Made by a program: the position numbers and the translations under genes | NCBI GenBank assembly: GCA_947086925.1 | Contig: CAMUAL010000002.1 | Span: 16,179 to 80,178, forward strand | Origin: an uncultured Clostridia bacterium | Lineage (GTDB): Bacteria; Bacillota; Clostridia; Christensenellales; Pumilibacteraceae | Reading direction: 5' to 3' | DNA length: 64,000 bases | In this document: positions 18,503 to 27,987 of the stretch, one piece after another | Numbering within the stretch: position 1 is the first letter of the stretch | Layout: every line of letters starts with the position of its first letter | The notes under the pieces: generated by a model | What the model saw: only the letters and a program-made list of their open reading frames with translations | What the model was told of the DNA's origin: nothing | Databases searched by the model: none

Positions 18503-19106
18503 AATAAAGCCGCAGATATATAATTATCTCGGATTTCATAACATTGCACCCGACTCGGTTACCGACGAAATGATAACCGAGTGTTTGCGCGAACTTGAAA
18601 ACGTGGTGCATTTCAGATACATTCACAGGATTTTCGAAACTCCGCCCGAGTTTCTGAAAGCCGAGCCGTACCGCGAATTTCTGAGCGGTTGCACGGGAGT
18701 TATACTTTCGGTTACCACTTTGGGCGCGGAAACTGATAAGCGAATAAAATACCTTGCGCGTACCGATATGACCAAAAGCGTTATTTCCGACGCGGCGGCA
18801 AGCGCGTATTTAGAATATCTTTCGGATATGCACGAGAAAACTCTCGGCGACAACCTTACTTACAGGTTCTGTCCCGGTTACGGCGGCAGCAGCGTAACCG
18901 ATTTAAAACATATATTCAAGCTGTTACAGCCCGAAAAAATCGGAGTAACCGTTTCGGATACATGCTTTATGTTGCCCGAAAAAACCATGGCGGGAGTGCT
19001 CGGCATAGGTAAGTCGTGCGCAAAAACATGCAAAGGTTGTTTTATGTTGCCCGACTGCAACTATTTAAAGGAGGGTACAAGATGCTACGGCTCGGAAAAG
19101 AAGTAA
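18480..19106 (+). CDS. Stand-alone methionine synthase activation (reactivation) domain protein
   Basis: This 208-residue protein resembles the activation domain that in Escherichia coli is the C-terminus of MetH. That domain binds S-adenosylmethionine and allows oxidised cobalamin to be reduced and remethylated. RFCPGYGGS near residue 130 matches the domain's S-adenosylmethionine-binding signature (RxxPGY). A Cys-rich end (CAKTCKGC, then CNYL and CYG) could hold a metal or cluster. The downstream MetH lacks this domain, so the function is split between two proteins, as is known in Thermotoga. The gene overlaps metF, and its last 25 bases overlap the start region of metH. Confidence 0.88.
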   Translation: MSSVNYSEIKPQIYNYLGFHNIAPDSVTDEMITECLRELENVVHFRYIHRIFETPPEFLKAEPYREFLSGCTGVILSVTTLGAETDKRIKYLARTDMTKSVISDAAASAYLEYLSDMHEKTLGDNLTYRFCPGYGGSSVTDLKHIFKLLQPEKIGVTVSDTCFMLPEKTMAGVLGIGKSCAKTCKGCFMLPDCNYLKEGTRCYGSEKK

Positions 19107-21424
19107 TGATTTTCGACGGCGGATTCGGGAGCGAGCTCGAAAAGCTCGGACTCGACGGAATCCCCGAAGACCTTAATATAACGCACGCCGAGCGGATACG
19201 CGATATTCACAGGGCGTACTCATGCGCCGATTTCGTTTCCGCAAACACGTTCGGATTAAACAGAATCAAATACAAGGGCAAATACGGTCTTAAAGAAGTT
19301 GCGATTGCCGCAATACAAAACGCACGGGCGGCGGGTAAATATGTGTTTGCCGACGTAGGACCTACCGGAGCAATGCTTGCGCCCGTGGGTACTTTGTCGT
19401 TCGAAGATGCGTACGAGGCGTTTGCGGAATTTGCGCGCATAACTTCCGATTATGTCGACGGCTACATTGCCGAAACTTTTTCGGATTTGTACGAGCTTAA
19501 AGCGTGCGTGCTTGCGCTTAAAGAAAATTCCGATAAAACCGTGTTTGCAACAATGACGTTTGACAAAAGCGGACGCACTTTAACGGGAACTACTCCCGAA
19601 ATAGCTGTTAATACCTTAGAGGGGTTGGGGGTTGATGCGCTCGGCGTAAACTGTTCGCTCGGTCCGAAAGAGCTGCTCGAAACGGTTAGGCGGATAACGG
19701 CTGTAAGCGGAGTGCCCGTAATCGTGCAACCCAACCGCGGTTTGCCCGTAATCGAAAACGGCAAAACGGTTTATAAACTCGGCATAGACGAGTTTGTTCG
19801 CTATGCGGGCGAGTTTGTTAAAATCGGAGTGAGCGTGCTCGGCGGCTGTTGCGGCACCACACCCGAATTTATAAGGGCGATAAGCGAAAAGTACGGCGGC
19901 GCAAAAGTTAAGCGCGTAAAAGTAAAAAAACAAACCGTGATAAATTCCGCAACCAAAGAGGCTGTTATCGACGGTGTGAAAATCTGCGGCGAGCGGCTGA
20001 ACCCTACGGGCAAGCCAAAGCTCAAAGAGGCTTTGAAGGCGGGCAATTACGATTATCTTGTAGACGAAGCCGTGCGTCAGGCAGAGGCGGGTGCGGACTT
20101 GCTCGACTTAAACGTAGGACTTCCCGAAACGGACGAAGCGGCGGTTATGGAAAAAGCGTGCCGCAAAATACAGGAATTTGTGGATTTGCCCATACAGATA
20201 GATTCGTCCGACGCATGCGCGATAGAGCGCGGTGTCAGGGCGTATAACGGGATTCCGCTTATAAACAGCGTAAACGGCGAGGCGGAGGTTATGGACAGAA
20301 TATTCCCCATAGCCAAAAAGTACGGCGCGGTTGTTCTCGGGCTTACAATGGACGGCAACGGCGTGCCCAAAACCGCAAAAGAGCGTTATTCAATCGCAAA
20401 GAGAATCGTCGAGCGTGCCGAAAGCTACGGAATACCGCGTCATAAAATAATGATAGATACTTTGGCGCTTACCGCGTCTGCCGAGCAAAAGCTTGTGTGT
20501 GAAACGACGGAGGCTTTGCGCCTTGTGAAAGCCTTGGGGGTAAAAACCGCGTTGGGCGTATCGAACGTATCGTTCGGACTTCCGAATCGCCCTCTTTTAA
20601 ACAAAACTTTTCTGACTATGGCAATGACTTGCGGACTCGATATGCCGATTATGAATCCGCTCGACTCCGAAATGACGGGTGCTGTAAAAGCGTTTAAAGT
20701 GCTTAACGCCTCCGACAAGGGTTCTGCGGACTATATAGAAACTTACAAAGATTTTTCGCCGCAAATCGGTGCGACGACGCAAGTTTACGCAAAAAAAGAA
20801 TCGGGAGCGGTAGAAGTGCAAACGCTGTACGACTGCGTAGTAAAAGGACTTAAAAACAAAGCGGAGAGTTTGTGCGAGTCGGAGCTTGAAAAGTCCGACC
20901 CCATGACGGTTATAAACGATGTGCTTATAGCCGCGCTTACCGAAGTGGGGAATCTGTACGACAGCGGAAAAATATTTTTGCCTCAGCTTATTTCGTCCGC
21001 AGAAGCGGCTAAAACGGCTTTTTCGGCGTTGCGCGATAAATTGCCCAAGGTAACGGCGGAGCTCGGCACCGTGGTGCTTGCGACGGTAAAAGGCGACGTT
21101 CACGATATAGGCAAAAACATAGTCAAGGTGGTTTCGGAATCTTACGGTTATAGCGTAGTTGATTTGGGAAAAGACGTGCCCGCAAGCGCGGTGACAGACG
21201 CCGTGCGCAAGTATAAACCCATTGCGGTGGGGTTGTCGGCACTCATGACAACCACCGTTAAAAGTATGGCGCAGACTATAAAGACGTTGCGTGACGACAA
21301 CTGCCCGTGTCCCGTATTCGTAGGCGGGGCGGTGCTTAATGCGGAAATCGCGCGTGAGATAGGCGCCGACTTTTACACACGCGACGCGCTGGGATTCGTA
21401 AAAGCATTGCAGACTTTAAAGTGA
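19082..21424 (+). CDS. metH: Cobalamin-dependent methionine synthase lacking the activation domain
   Basis: I place the start at ATG 19082 because AAGGAGGG stands six bases before it; a longer frame from 19016 lies inside the upstream gene. The 780-residue product has three modules. The homocysteine/zinc domain has Cys in GVNCSLG near 190 and GGCCG near 255. The methyl-folate domain begins GERLNPTG near 301. The cobalamin cap and binding domain has the DVHDIG motif near 672, whose His ligates cobalt. It moves a methyl group from methyl-tetrahydrofolate to homocysteine to make methionine. The reactivation domain is supplied by the preceding gene. Confidence 0.95.
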   Translation: MLRLGKEVMIFDGGFGSELEKLGLDGIPEDLNITHAERIRDIHRAYSCADFVSANTFGLNRIKYKGKYGLKEVAIAAIQNARAAGKYVFADVGPTGAMLAPVGTLSFEDAYEAFAEFARITSDYVDGYIAETFSDLYELKACVLALKENSDKTVFATMTFDKSGRTLTGTTPEIAVNTLEGLGVDALGVNCSLGPKELLETVRRITAVSGVPVIVQPNRGLPVIENGKTVYKLGIDEFVRYAGEFVKIGVSVLGGCCGTTPEFIRAISEKYGGAKVKRVKVKKQTVINSATKEAVIDGVKICGERLNPTGKPKLKEALKAGNYDYLVDEAVRQAEAGADLLDLNVGLPETDEAAVMEKACRKIQEFVDLPIQIDSSDACAIERGVRAYNGIPLINSVNGEAEVMDRIFPIAKKYGAVVLGLTMDGNGVPKTAKERYSIAKRIVERAESYGIPRHKIMIDTLALTASAEQKLVCETTEALRLVKALGVKTALGVSNVSFGLPNRPLLNKTFLTMAMTCGLDMPIMNPLDSEMTGAVKAFKVLNASDKGSADYIETYKDFSPQIGATTQVYAKKESGAVEVQTLYDCVVKGLKNKAESLCESELEKSDPMTVINDVLIAALTEVGNLYDSGKIFLPQLISSAEAAKTAFSALRDKLPKVTAELGTVVLATVKGDVHDIGKNIVKVVSESYGYSVVDLGKDVPASAVTDAVRKYKPIAVGLSALMTTTVKSMAQTIKTLRDDNCPCPVFVGGAVLNAEIAREIGADFYTRDALGFVKALQTLK

Positions 21425-21548
21425 TTCCCGCACGGCGTAAAATATCGTTAAATATAAAGAGAATGTTTTTCGATGAGTGCCGATAAACGTCAAACGGCGG
21501 ATATTAAAAGTTTTTGATAAGCTTTTTATAAAAAGCGCGGAAGTTTTC

Positions 21549-21578
21549 TTGCCAAAAAAGCGCGAAAAATGCTATACT
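21549..21578 (+). promoter_or_regulatory. Promoter of transketolase operon
   Basis: TTGCCA, 18 bases, then TATACT. The short leader carries a hairpin (CGACTTT...AAAGTCG, about 21595-21613) before the AAGGAG ribosome site. Upstream, between metH and this promoter, only a weak A/T hairpin is seen and no clear terminator. Confidence 0.6.
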
Positions 21579-21641
21579 GTAACAGTCTGATACCGACTTT
21601 AATAAAAAGTCGTATAAATGACATAACAAGGAGAAATTTAA

Positions 21642-23639
21642 ATGAATAAGACCACGCAGAATGCAATCAATGCCGCAAGAGTGCTTGCCATAGAGGCAAT
21701 ACAAAAGGCAAACAGCGGACATCCCGGACTTCCGCTCGGCGCGGCTCCCACGGCGTACACGCTGTTCACCCGTCAGATGAATCATTGCCCGAAAAATCCG
21801 TCGTTTTTCAACCGCGACAGATTTATACTCAGCGCGGGTCACGGGTCGGCACTGCTTTACAGCATGTTGCATTTATTGGGTTACGGACTTACCAAAGAGG
21901 ACTTGATGAGTTTCCGTCAGCTCGGCAGTCGTACTCCCGGGCACCCCGAATACGACAGAACTCCCGGAGTGGAAACTTCTACCGGTCCATTGGGTCAGGG
22001 CGTGGCAAATGCGGTTGGATTCGCCCTTGCCGAAAGTATGCTTGCCGCTCGCTTTAATAAAGACGGGTTCAATCTTGTAGACCATTACACATTCGCACTT
22101 TGCGGCGACGGTTGCATGGAGGAGGGAATCGAGTACGAAGCGGCGTCGCTTGCGGGCACATGGAAACTCGGTAAGCTGATAGTTTTGTATGACAGCAACG
22201 ATATTTCCATAGAGGGCAATATCAACATTACTTTCCGCGACGACGTGGCGCGCCGTCACGAGGCGCAGGGTTGGCAGGTGCTTACCGTTCCCGACGGCGA
22301 GGATATAGACGCAATCGACGCGGCAATAACTTTGGCAAAGGCAGATAAAACGCGTCCGAGCCTTATAGTAGTTAAAACTACGATAGGCTACGGCAGTCCT
22401 AAGGCGGGAAGCGCGGACTGTCACGGTGCTCCTTTGGGTGCGGACGCAGTAAAGGAAACAAAGAAAGCTCTCGGATATTCCGCTAAGCCGTTCGAAGTTC
22501 CCGCCGACGTTACCAAACATTACGCCGAGATAATCGACAACTTGAATAAGGCGGAGGGCGAGTGGAACAAGGTTGTTAAGGCTTACAAATCGGCTTATCC
22601 CGAGGACTACGAGCTTTTCAATAAATTTATAAAGGGCAAAGCTCCGAGCGACGAAGAACTCGAAGTTTTGTATTCGCTTGCAACAAACAAACCCGACGCA
22701 ACCCGCAACAGCTCGGGCGTGTGCTTAAACAAGCTTGCCGAACTTATGCCTAACTTGGTGGGCGGCAGTGCCGATTTGGGACCCAGCAACAAAACGTATA
22801 TTAAAGGCGCAGGCGATTACAGCGCAGAAAGCCCTACGGGACGCAATCTTCACTTCGGAATCCGCGAGCATGCCATGGCGGCGATTTGCAACGGATTAAC
22901 GCTTCACGGCGGATTCAACGTGTATTGCGGAACTTTCTTTGTGTTCTCCGATTACATGAAAAACGCAATGCGTATGTCGGCTATTATGAAACTTAACGTA
23001 ACTTACGTACTTACTCACGACTCCATAGGCGTGGGCGAAGACGGACCTACGCACCAGCCGATAGAGCATCTTGCGGGACTTCGCACCGTTCCGGGACTCA
23101 AAGTGTTCCGTCCCGCCGACGCGCGTGAAACCGCCGCGGCTTACGTAAGCGCAATTACGGGCAACGGTCCAACCTGCATTGTTTGCTCGCGTCAGAACCT
23201 TGCGCCGGTGAAGGGAAGCGGCGAAGACGCGCTGTTCGGTGCTTACATAGTATCCGACAGTGCGAGCGAAATCCCCGAGCTTATACTCATGGCAAGCGGC
23301 AGCGAAGTGGAACTTGCGCTTAAAGCAAAAGCCGCGATAGGCGAAAACGTACGCGTGGTAAGCGTTCCGTGCATGGAGCTGTTCGAAAAGCAAACTCAGA
23401 AGTACCGCGATTCGGTGCTTCCCGTAAAGTGCCGTGCGCGAGTTGCTATCGAGGCTGCGTCGAGCGCGCCTTGGGGCAAATACGTCGGTCTTGACGGCGG
23501 CTATGTGTGTCTCGATACTTTCGGAAGCAGTGCGCCCGCCGAAAAACTATTTGAAATTTACGGTTTTAACGTAGATAACGTAGTTGCGGTAGCAAAGAAA
23601 ACTCTTGCAAAAGTAAAAAAAGCGGCAAACGAGCAATGA
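21642..23639 (+). CDS. tkt: Transketolase
   Basis: This 665-residue thiamine-diphosphate enzyme moves two-carbon units between sugar phosphates in the pentose phosphate pathway. The N-terminus ANSGHPGLPLGAAP, the GDG thiamine-diphosphate motif near residue 155 (GDGCMEEG) and the pyrimidine-binding region FGIREHAMAA near 415 are all intact. Full length matches the family. AAGGAG precedes the ATG at normal distance. The stop codon overlaps the start of the downstream nucleotidase gene (ATGA), indicating translational coupling. Confidence 0.97.
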   Translation: MNKTTQNAINAARVLAIEAIQKANSGHPGLPLGAAPTAYTLFTRQMNHCPKNPSFFNRDRFILSAGHGSALLYSMLHLLGYGLTKEDLMSFRQLGSRTPGHPEYDRTPGVETSTGPLGQGVANAVGFALAESMLAARFNKDGFNLVDHYTFALCGDGCMEEGIEYEAASLAGTWKLGKLIVLYDSNDISIEGNINITFRDDVARRHEAQGWQVLTVPDGEDIDAIDAAITLAKADKTRPSLIVVKTTIGYGSPKAGSADCHGAPLGADAVKETKKALGYSAKPFEVPADVTKHYAEIIDNLNKAEGEWNKVVKAYKSAYPEDYELFNKFIKGKAPSDEELEVLYSLATNKPDATRNSSGVCLNKLAELMPNLVGGSADLGPSNKTYIKGAGDYSAESPTGRNLHFGIREHAMAAICNGLTLHGGFNVYCGTFFVFSDYMKNAMRMSAIMKLNVTYVLTHDSIGVGEDGPTHQPIEHLAGLRTVPGLKVFRPADARETAAAYVSAITGNGPTCIVCSRQNLAPVKGSGEDALFGAYIVSDSASEIPELILMASGSEVELALKAKAAIGENVRVVSVPCMELFEKQTQKYRDSVLPVKCRARVAIEAASSAPWGKYVGLDGGYVCLDTFGSSAPAEKLFEIYGFNVDNVVAVAKKTLAKVKKAANEQ

Positions 23640-24211
23640 GCGAAAAATTTTTTTCGCTTATAGCGCGGCTAAGGTATATCGACAGATGGAGCCTTATGCG
23701 CAACACCCGTCGCGAAAACGTGGCGGAACACAGCTATATAACTTCGCTTGTGGCGCACGCGCTTTGTGTAATCGAAAACGAATTTTACGGCGGCAAGCTT
23801 AATGCCGACCGTGCGGCTGTTATTGCGCTGTATCACGAATCTGCGGAAGTTTTTACGGGCGATTTGCCTACACCCGTAAAGTATTACGACGACGGAATAA
23901 GAAACGCGTACAAAAAGTTGGAGAGCAAAGCCGAAAGCAAGCTTGTATCGTTTTTACCCGACGAACTCAAAGGCGCGTACGAAAATCTTGTTTCTTCGCC
24001 CGCCGAGCCGGAAAGCGACTACGTAAAATATGCCGACAAAATAGCGGCTCTTATCAAATGCAACGAAGAACTCGCCGCGGGAAATAACGAGTTTAAAGCG
24101 GCAAAAGAATCTACTTTGAACACTCTCAAATCATACAATGTTCAATCGGTAAATTACTTTTTGGATAATTTCGTCGATTCGTTCGGATTGAGTTTGGACG
24201 ACACTCTGTAA
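23636..24211 (+). CDS. YfbR-like 5'-deoxynucleotidase (HD superfamily)
   Basis: This 191-residue protein aligns along its length with YfbR, a metal-dependent HD-domain enzyme that removes phosphate from deoxynucleoside 5'-monophosphates. The motifs RWSLMRNTRRENVAEHSY and TGDLPTPVKYY are clear. The central metal-binding pair reads His-Glu (YHESAE) where Escherichia coli YfbR has His-Asp, an unusual but conservative change. It is coupled to tkt by a four-base overlap, and a strong terminator follows. Cytoplasmic nucleotide-pool maintenance is the likely role. Confidence 0.88.
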   Translation: MSEKFFSLIARLRYIDRWSLMRNTRRENVAEHSYITSLVAHALCVIENEFYGGKLNADRAAVIALYHESAEVFTGDLPTPVKYYDDGIRNAYKKLESKAESKLVSFLPDELKGAYENLVSSPAEPESDYVKYADKIAALIKCNEELAAGNNEFKAAKESTLNTLKSYNVQSVNYFLDNFVDSFGLSLDDTL

Positions 24212-24222
24212 AACAAGTATAA

Positions 24223-24256
24223 AAGACGTTACATAAACCGTGTAACGTCTTTTTTT
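24223..24256. terminator. Bidirectional rho-independent terminator
   Basis: AAGACGTTACA pairs perfectly with TGTAACGTCTT around a 7-base loop, followed by a run of T. The opposite strand also has a T-rich exit, so it can end both tkt-yfbR and the leftward arg operon. Confidence 0.9.
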
Positions 24257-24293
24257 GTTGCCGTAATACTTTTTGCCGTTAGAATTATTATTG

Positions 24294-24800
24294 CTATTCC
24301 TTATACGCAGGAGAGATGTCGAACTTGCGTGCGTCAAGCTCTTTTACGAACAGCGCGCGTATGTAGCCTTTTTCGGTGGAAGTCGAGTGAACGTAAAACC
24401 GTTTACCGTAATAGTAGCGGGCAAGATTGTAATATTTTGCATTGGTATGCAGGGCGATTGCCGCATAACCCTTGCTTATGCAGTAATCTATCGCCGCTTG
24501 CAGAAGTCCGCTTCCCACGCCGCCGTTGCGCACTTTGGGATTTACGCCGAAACGGTAAAGGTAGGCAAGGTCGCGGCTTATGCCTTTAATGCGCACGCTG
24601 CCTTGCGTTTTGCCGTTTTCGTCGTCGGCAACTATTACGTAATTTTCGGCTATGTCTTTAAGTACGACTTCGTCGGGTTCTTCAAGTGCCTTTACATGAC
24701 TGCCGGGTCCGAGTTCGTCGGCATAAAGTTTGAATGCACGACGCGTAACTTCGTTTATAAAAGGCGCGTCTTTCGGTTCTGCTTTTCTTATGGTAATCAT
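24294..24800 (-). CDS. GNAT family N-acetyltransferase
   Basis: A 168-residue acetyltransferase of the GNAT fold. The acetyl-CoA loop is visible as NPKVRNGGVGSGLL near residue 90, followed by the family's C-terminal Tyr-rich strand (ARYYYGKRFY). The substrate is unknown. It lies 47 bases downstream of argF on the same strand with no terminator between, so it is probably the last gene of the arg transcript; it need not act in arginine synthesis. The stop is TAG, with an in-frame TAA two codons later. The ribosome site is weak. Confidence 0.85.
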   Translation of the reverse strand: MITIRKAEPKDAPFINEVTRRAFKLYADELGPGSHVKALEEPDEVVLKDIAENYVIVADDENGKTQGSVRIKGISRDLAYLYRFGVNPKVRNGGVGSGLLQAAIDYCISKGYAAIALHTNAKYYNLARYYYGKRFYVHSTSTEKGYIRALFVKELDARKFDISPAYKE

Positions 24801-24847
24801 ATTTTTTCGTTATCCGTTTTAATATCGCACGTAATCCGTTAAAAGAA

Positions 24848-25795
24848 TTACTTGTTTTTCATAAGTAAATACATAACGGCCTTTTGTGCGTGCAGGCGGT
24901 TTTCCGCTTCTTCGAACACAATACTCTGCGCGCCGTCTATTACGCCTTCGGTAACTTCTTCGCCGCGGTGAGCGGGCAGACAGTGCATAAACACGGCGTT
25001 ACGCGCGGCTTTTGCCATAAGAGCTTCGTTTACCTGATATGGCATAAGAGCTTTAAGCTTATCCTTGCTTTTTTCCTGCCCCATGGAAAAGAATACGTCG
25101 GTGTAAATGACGTTGCAGTCTTTTATCGCTTCGTCAACGCTGTCGGTAACGCTTACTTTGCCGTACTTTTGCGCCTCGGCAACCACTTCCTCGCTCGGAG
25201 TGTAGCCCTCGGGACAACAGCAAACCACTTCCATGCCGGCTTTTGCTCCGCCGAGCATAAGAGAGTGCGCCATGTTGTTTCCGTCGCCGAAGTAAGCCAT
25301 TTTAAGACCTTCGAGTTTGCCGAACTGCTCGTAAACCGTCATAAGGTCGGCAAGAACCTGACAGGGGTGGTAATCGTCGGTAAGTCCGTTAATAACGGGG
25401 CAGGCGCTGTATTTGGCAAGCTCATCTACGTCCGACTGCTTGAACGTGCGAATCATTATTCCGTCGATACCGTAGCGGTTGAGCACAAGCGCGGTGTCGT
25501 GTATGGTTTCACCGCGCCCTAATTGAATATCTCCTTGTTGAAGTACAAGCGCAGAGCCGCCGAGCTGTTTTATACCTTGTTCAAACGATACGCGCGTGCG
25601 CGTGCTCGATTTACTGAAAATCATAGCAAGCGTTTTGCCTTTAAGATAGTTGTGCTTTTTGCCCGCATGCTGTTTCTGTTTCAGCATGATTGCGGCGTGC
25701 AATATTTCGTAAATTTCTTCCGTGGTGTAGTCGCGCAAAGTGAGCATGTGTTTGTTTGTTATTTTTCCCGTAGGTTTGTAAGAGCTTATATCCAT
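24848..25795 (-). CDS. argF: Ornithine carbamoyltransferase
   Basis: This 315-residue enzyme joins ornithine and carbamoyl phosphate to make citrulline. The carbamoyl-phosphate motif STRTR is at residues 64-68, and HCLP, which binds ornithine, is at 271-274. The start is the ATG at 25795, with GGAG ten bases upstream; the frame is open a further 27 codons, but those residues are low-complexity and not family-like. It is fourth in the order argC-argB-argD-argF on the minus strand. Confidence 0.96.
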   Translation of the reverse strand: MDISSYKPTGKITNKHMLTLRDYTTEEIYEILHAAIMLKQKQHAGKKHNYLKGKTLAMIFSKSSTRTRVSFEQGIKQLGGSALVLQQGDIQLGRGETIHDTALVLNRYGIDGIMIRTFKQSDVDELAKYSACPVINGLTDDYHPCQVLADLMTVYEQFGKLEGLKMAYFGDGNNMAHSLMLGGAKAGMEVVCCCPEGYTPSEEVVAEAQKYGKVSVTDSVDEAIKDCNVIYTDVFFSMGQEKSKDKLKALMPYQVNEALMAKAARNAVFMHCLPAHRGEEVTEGVIDGAQSIVFEEAENRLHAQKAVMYLLMKNK

Positions 25796-25883
25796 TTTCG
25801 ATTTTCTCCGATTTTTATTTTTTGTTTGTCGGGGTGCGGGAACCCCCGAAATACCCGCTGTTTTTGCGTTTCGCAACTTTGGC

Positions 25884-27077
25884 TTACACGTTGGTGCGTG
25901 CGAATAAATCCATAAGCTTGTCGGTTGCCGTGTCGATTTCCTCTTTTGTTATGGTGTAGGCGGGGGCGAACCGCAGAGTGTTGTTGCCCGCCGTAATTAT
26001 TATTACGCCGTTTGCCGCCATTTTACCCACGATTTCGGTGTTATGCACCTTTTCGGTAAGATTGACGCCGAGCAGTAGTCCTTTGCCGCGAACGTCGCGC
26101 ACAAAGTTGAATTTTTTAAGCTTATTCAGCTTGCCCAAAAGATATTCGCCTTTTTTGGCAACATCGTTTAAAAGACCGTTTTTAAGTTTGCTTACAACCA
26201 CGTTTGCGGCGGCGCATGCAAGCGGATTTCCTCCGAATGTCGTGCCGTGGTCGCCGGGCGCAAAAGCGGTTGCCGCATCGCCGCGGGCAAGCACCGCGCC
26301 TATTGGAACTCCGCCGCCCAAACCTTTTGCAACTGTTATAATGTCGGGCTGTATTCCGTAATGCTCGAATCCGAACATTTTTCCCGTGCGTCCCATGCCC
26401 GTTTGCACTTCGTCTATTACGAACAATATTCCGCGGCTTTTGGCAAGTGCGTAAGCATTTACAATGTAATCGTAATCGGCGGGAAGCACGCCGCTTTCGC
26501 CTTGTATAACTTCGAGAATTATAGCCGCCGTACCGTTGTCGCAAGCGTCGCGCAGTTCGTTGAAGTCGTTGTATTTAACGTGAACAAAGCCTTCGGGCAA
26601 CGGAGCGTAGGGGCGGGAATATTTATCCTGACCCGTTGCCGTAACCGTGGCAAGAGTGCGTCCGTGAAACGAACCTTTCGCCGTTATTATTTTGGGGCGG
26701 TTTTCGCCCTTGTTGTAAAAGTGCTTTCTTATAAGCTTAATCGCGCCCTCGTTTGCCTCGGCACCGCTGTTGCACAAAAATACGCGCTCGAAAATCGTGC
26801 CGTCTAACAGGTTTTCTATAAGCTTTGCCTGCGGCTCGCTGTAATAAAGATTCGATACGTGTATAAGCTTGTGAGCCTGTTCGCAAATCGCGGCGGTAAG
26901 TTCGGGATTGTCGTGTCCGAGCGCGTTTACGGCAATGCCGCCGCCCATATCGATGTATTCGTTGCCCGTAATGTCGTAAAGCTTACTGCCCGAGCCGTGC
27001 GTAAAACAAATATTTTGACGGTTGAAAGTAGTCATGTAATACTTTGCGTCGATTTCTTTTATCTCTTTAAAGTCCAT
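25884..27077 (-). CDS. argD: Acetylornithine aminotransferase
   Basis: This 397-residue pyridoxal-phosphate enzyme makes N-acetylornithine from N-acetylglutamate semialdehyde. The cofactor lysine is Lys251 in TVAKGLGGG, and the SGAEANEGA and DEVQTGMGRTG motifs are intact. The ATG at 27077 follows GAGGAAAA and sits 11 bases after the argB stop. The open frame extends upstream into argB, but that part is not real protein. The order and tight spacing show one operon. Confidence 0.95.
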   Translation of the reverse strand: MDFKEIKEIDAKYYMTTFNRQNICFTHGSGSKLYDITGNEYIDMGGGIAVNALGHDNPELTAAICEQAHKLIHVSNLYYSEPQAKLIENLLDGTIFERVFLCNSGAEANEGAIKLIRKHFYNKGENRPKIITAKGSFHGRTLATVTATGQDKYSRPYAPLPEGFVHVKYNDFNELRDACDNGTAAIILEVIQGESGVLPADYDYIVNAYALAKSRGILFVIDEVQTGMGRTGKMFGFEHYGIQPDIITVAKGLGGGVPIGAVLARGDAATAFAPGDHGTTFGGNPLACAAANVVVSKLKNGLLNDVAKKGEYLLGKLNKLKKFNFVRDVRGKGLLLGVNLTEKVHNTEIVGKMAANGVIIITAGNNTLRFAPAYTITKEEIDTATDKLMDLFARTNV

Positions 27078-27088
27078 TTCGATTTTCC

Positions 27089-27973
27089 TCATTGCCTGTC
27101 GGCTGTTACCATTGTGCCCACACCGGAGTCCGTAAAAAGCTCCAACAGTATCGAGTGGGGGATTGTTCCGTTTAATATCAGTACGTTTTTCATGCCGCTG
27201 TCGATTGCGTCTATGCAAGATAACGCTTTCGGAACCATGCCGCCGTTTATACTTCCGTCTTTAATCATTGCTCTCAATTCCGAAACGGTGATTTCCGCAA
27301 TGAGCGACGAGGGGTCTTTCGCATCGGTGCGCACGCCGTCTATATCGGTAAGATAAAGCAGTTTTTCGGCATGAATCGAGCCGCCTATTGCGCCCGCCGC
27401 AGTGTCGGCGTTTACGTTATACGCTTTGCCGTTGTCGTCTACGCCCACGGTTGCTATAACGGGAATAAAGTCTTTTTTTATAAGAGTTTCGAGAACTTCG
27501 GTGTTAATAGAAGTGATTCTGCCCACATAGCCGTAATCGGTGCCGCTTTCGTCCGTGTATTTTTTTACGCCTATAAGTGCGTTATCCTGACCGCACAGTC
27601 CGATTGCCTTTACGTTGAGAGTTCCGAGTGCCGCGGTAAGATTTTTGTTAAGTTTCATAAGCGCCATTTGCACAACTTCCATAGCCGCTTTATCGGTTAC
27701 CCGCAGTCCGTTTTCGAAATGCGACTGTATGTTAAGCCTTTTAAGCAGAGTGTTTATTTCGGGACCGCCGCCGTGAACAAGCACGGGGTGAACGCCCGCT
27801 ATTTTAAGAGTGGCTACGTCCTGCATAATGGTGCGTATTATATCGGGGTCGTTCATTGCGTTGCCGCCGTACTTAATAACCATTATTTTGCCTCGGTAGC
27901 GCGAAATATACGGTAGTGCTTCGGTTAATATCTTTGCGCGCTCGATTAACTCATTTTGTAAATTTTCAGTCAT
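27089..27973 (-). CDS. argB: Acetylglutamate kinase
   Basis: A 294-residue amino-acid kinase that phosphorylates N-acetylglutamate, often the arginine-feedback step. The N-terminal VIKYGGNAM and VHGGGPEI motifs bind ATP and substrate, and DIDGVR occurs late as expected. The length and the extra N-terminal helix (about 25 residues before the KYGG strand) resemble the hexameric, arginine-inhibited type. That regulatory property is inference. AGAGGAA precedes the ATG. Confidence 0.96.
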   Translation of the reverse strand: MTENLQNELIERAKILTEALPYISRYRGKIMVIKYGGNAMNDPDIIRTIMQDVATLKIAGVHPVLVHGGGPEINTLLKRLNIQSHFENGLRVTDKAAMEVVQMALMKLNKNLTAALGTLNVKAIGLCGQDNALIGVKKYTDESGTDYGYVGRITSINTEVLETLIKKDFIPVIATVGVDDNGKAYNVNADTAAGAIGGSIHAEKLLYLTDIDGVRTDAKDPSSLIAEITVSELRAMIKDGSINGGMVPKALSCIDAIDSGMKNVLILNGTIPHSILLELFTDSGVGTMVTADRQ

Positions 27974-27987
27974 GCTTCAAGTTCCTC

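Noticed and set aside
19016..19081. Earlier in-frame start of metH
   Set aside because: It lies within the Cys-rich end of the upstream gene and has no ribosome site, whereas 19082 has AAGGAGGG.
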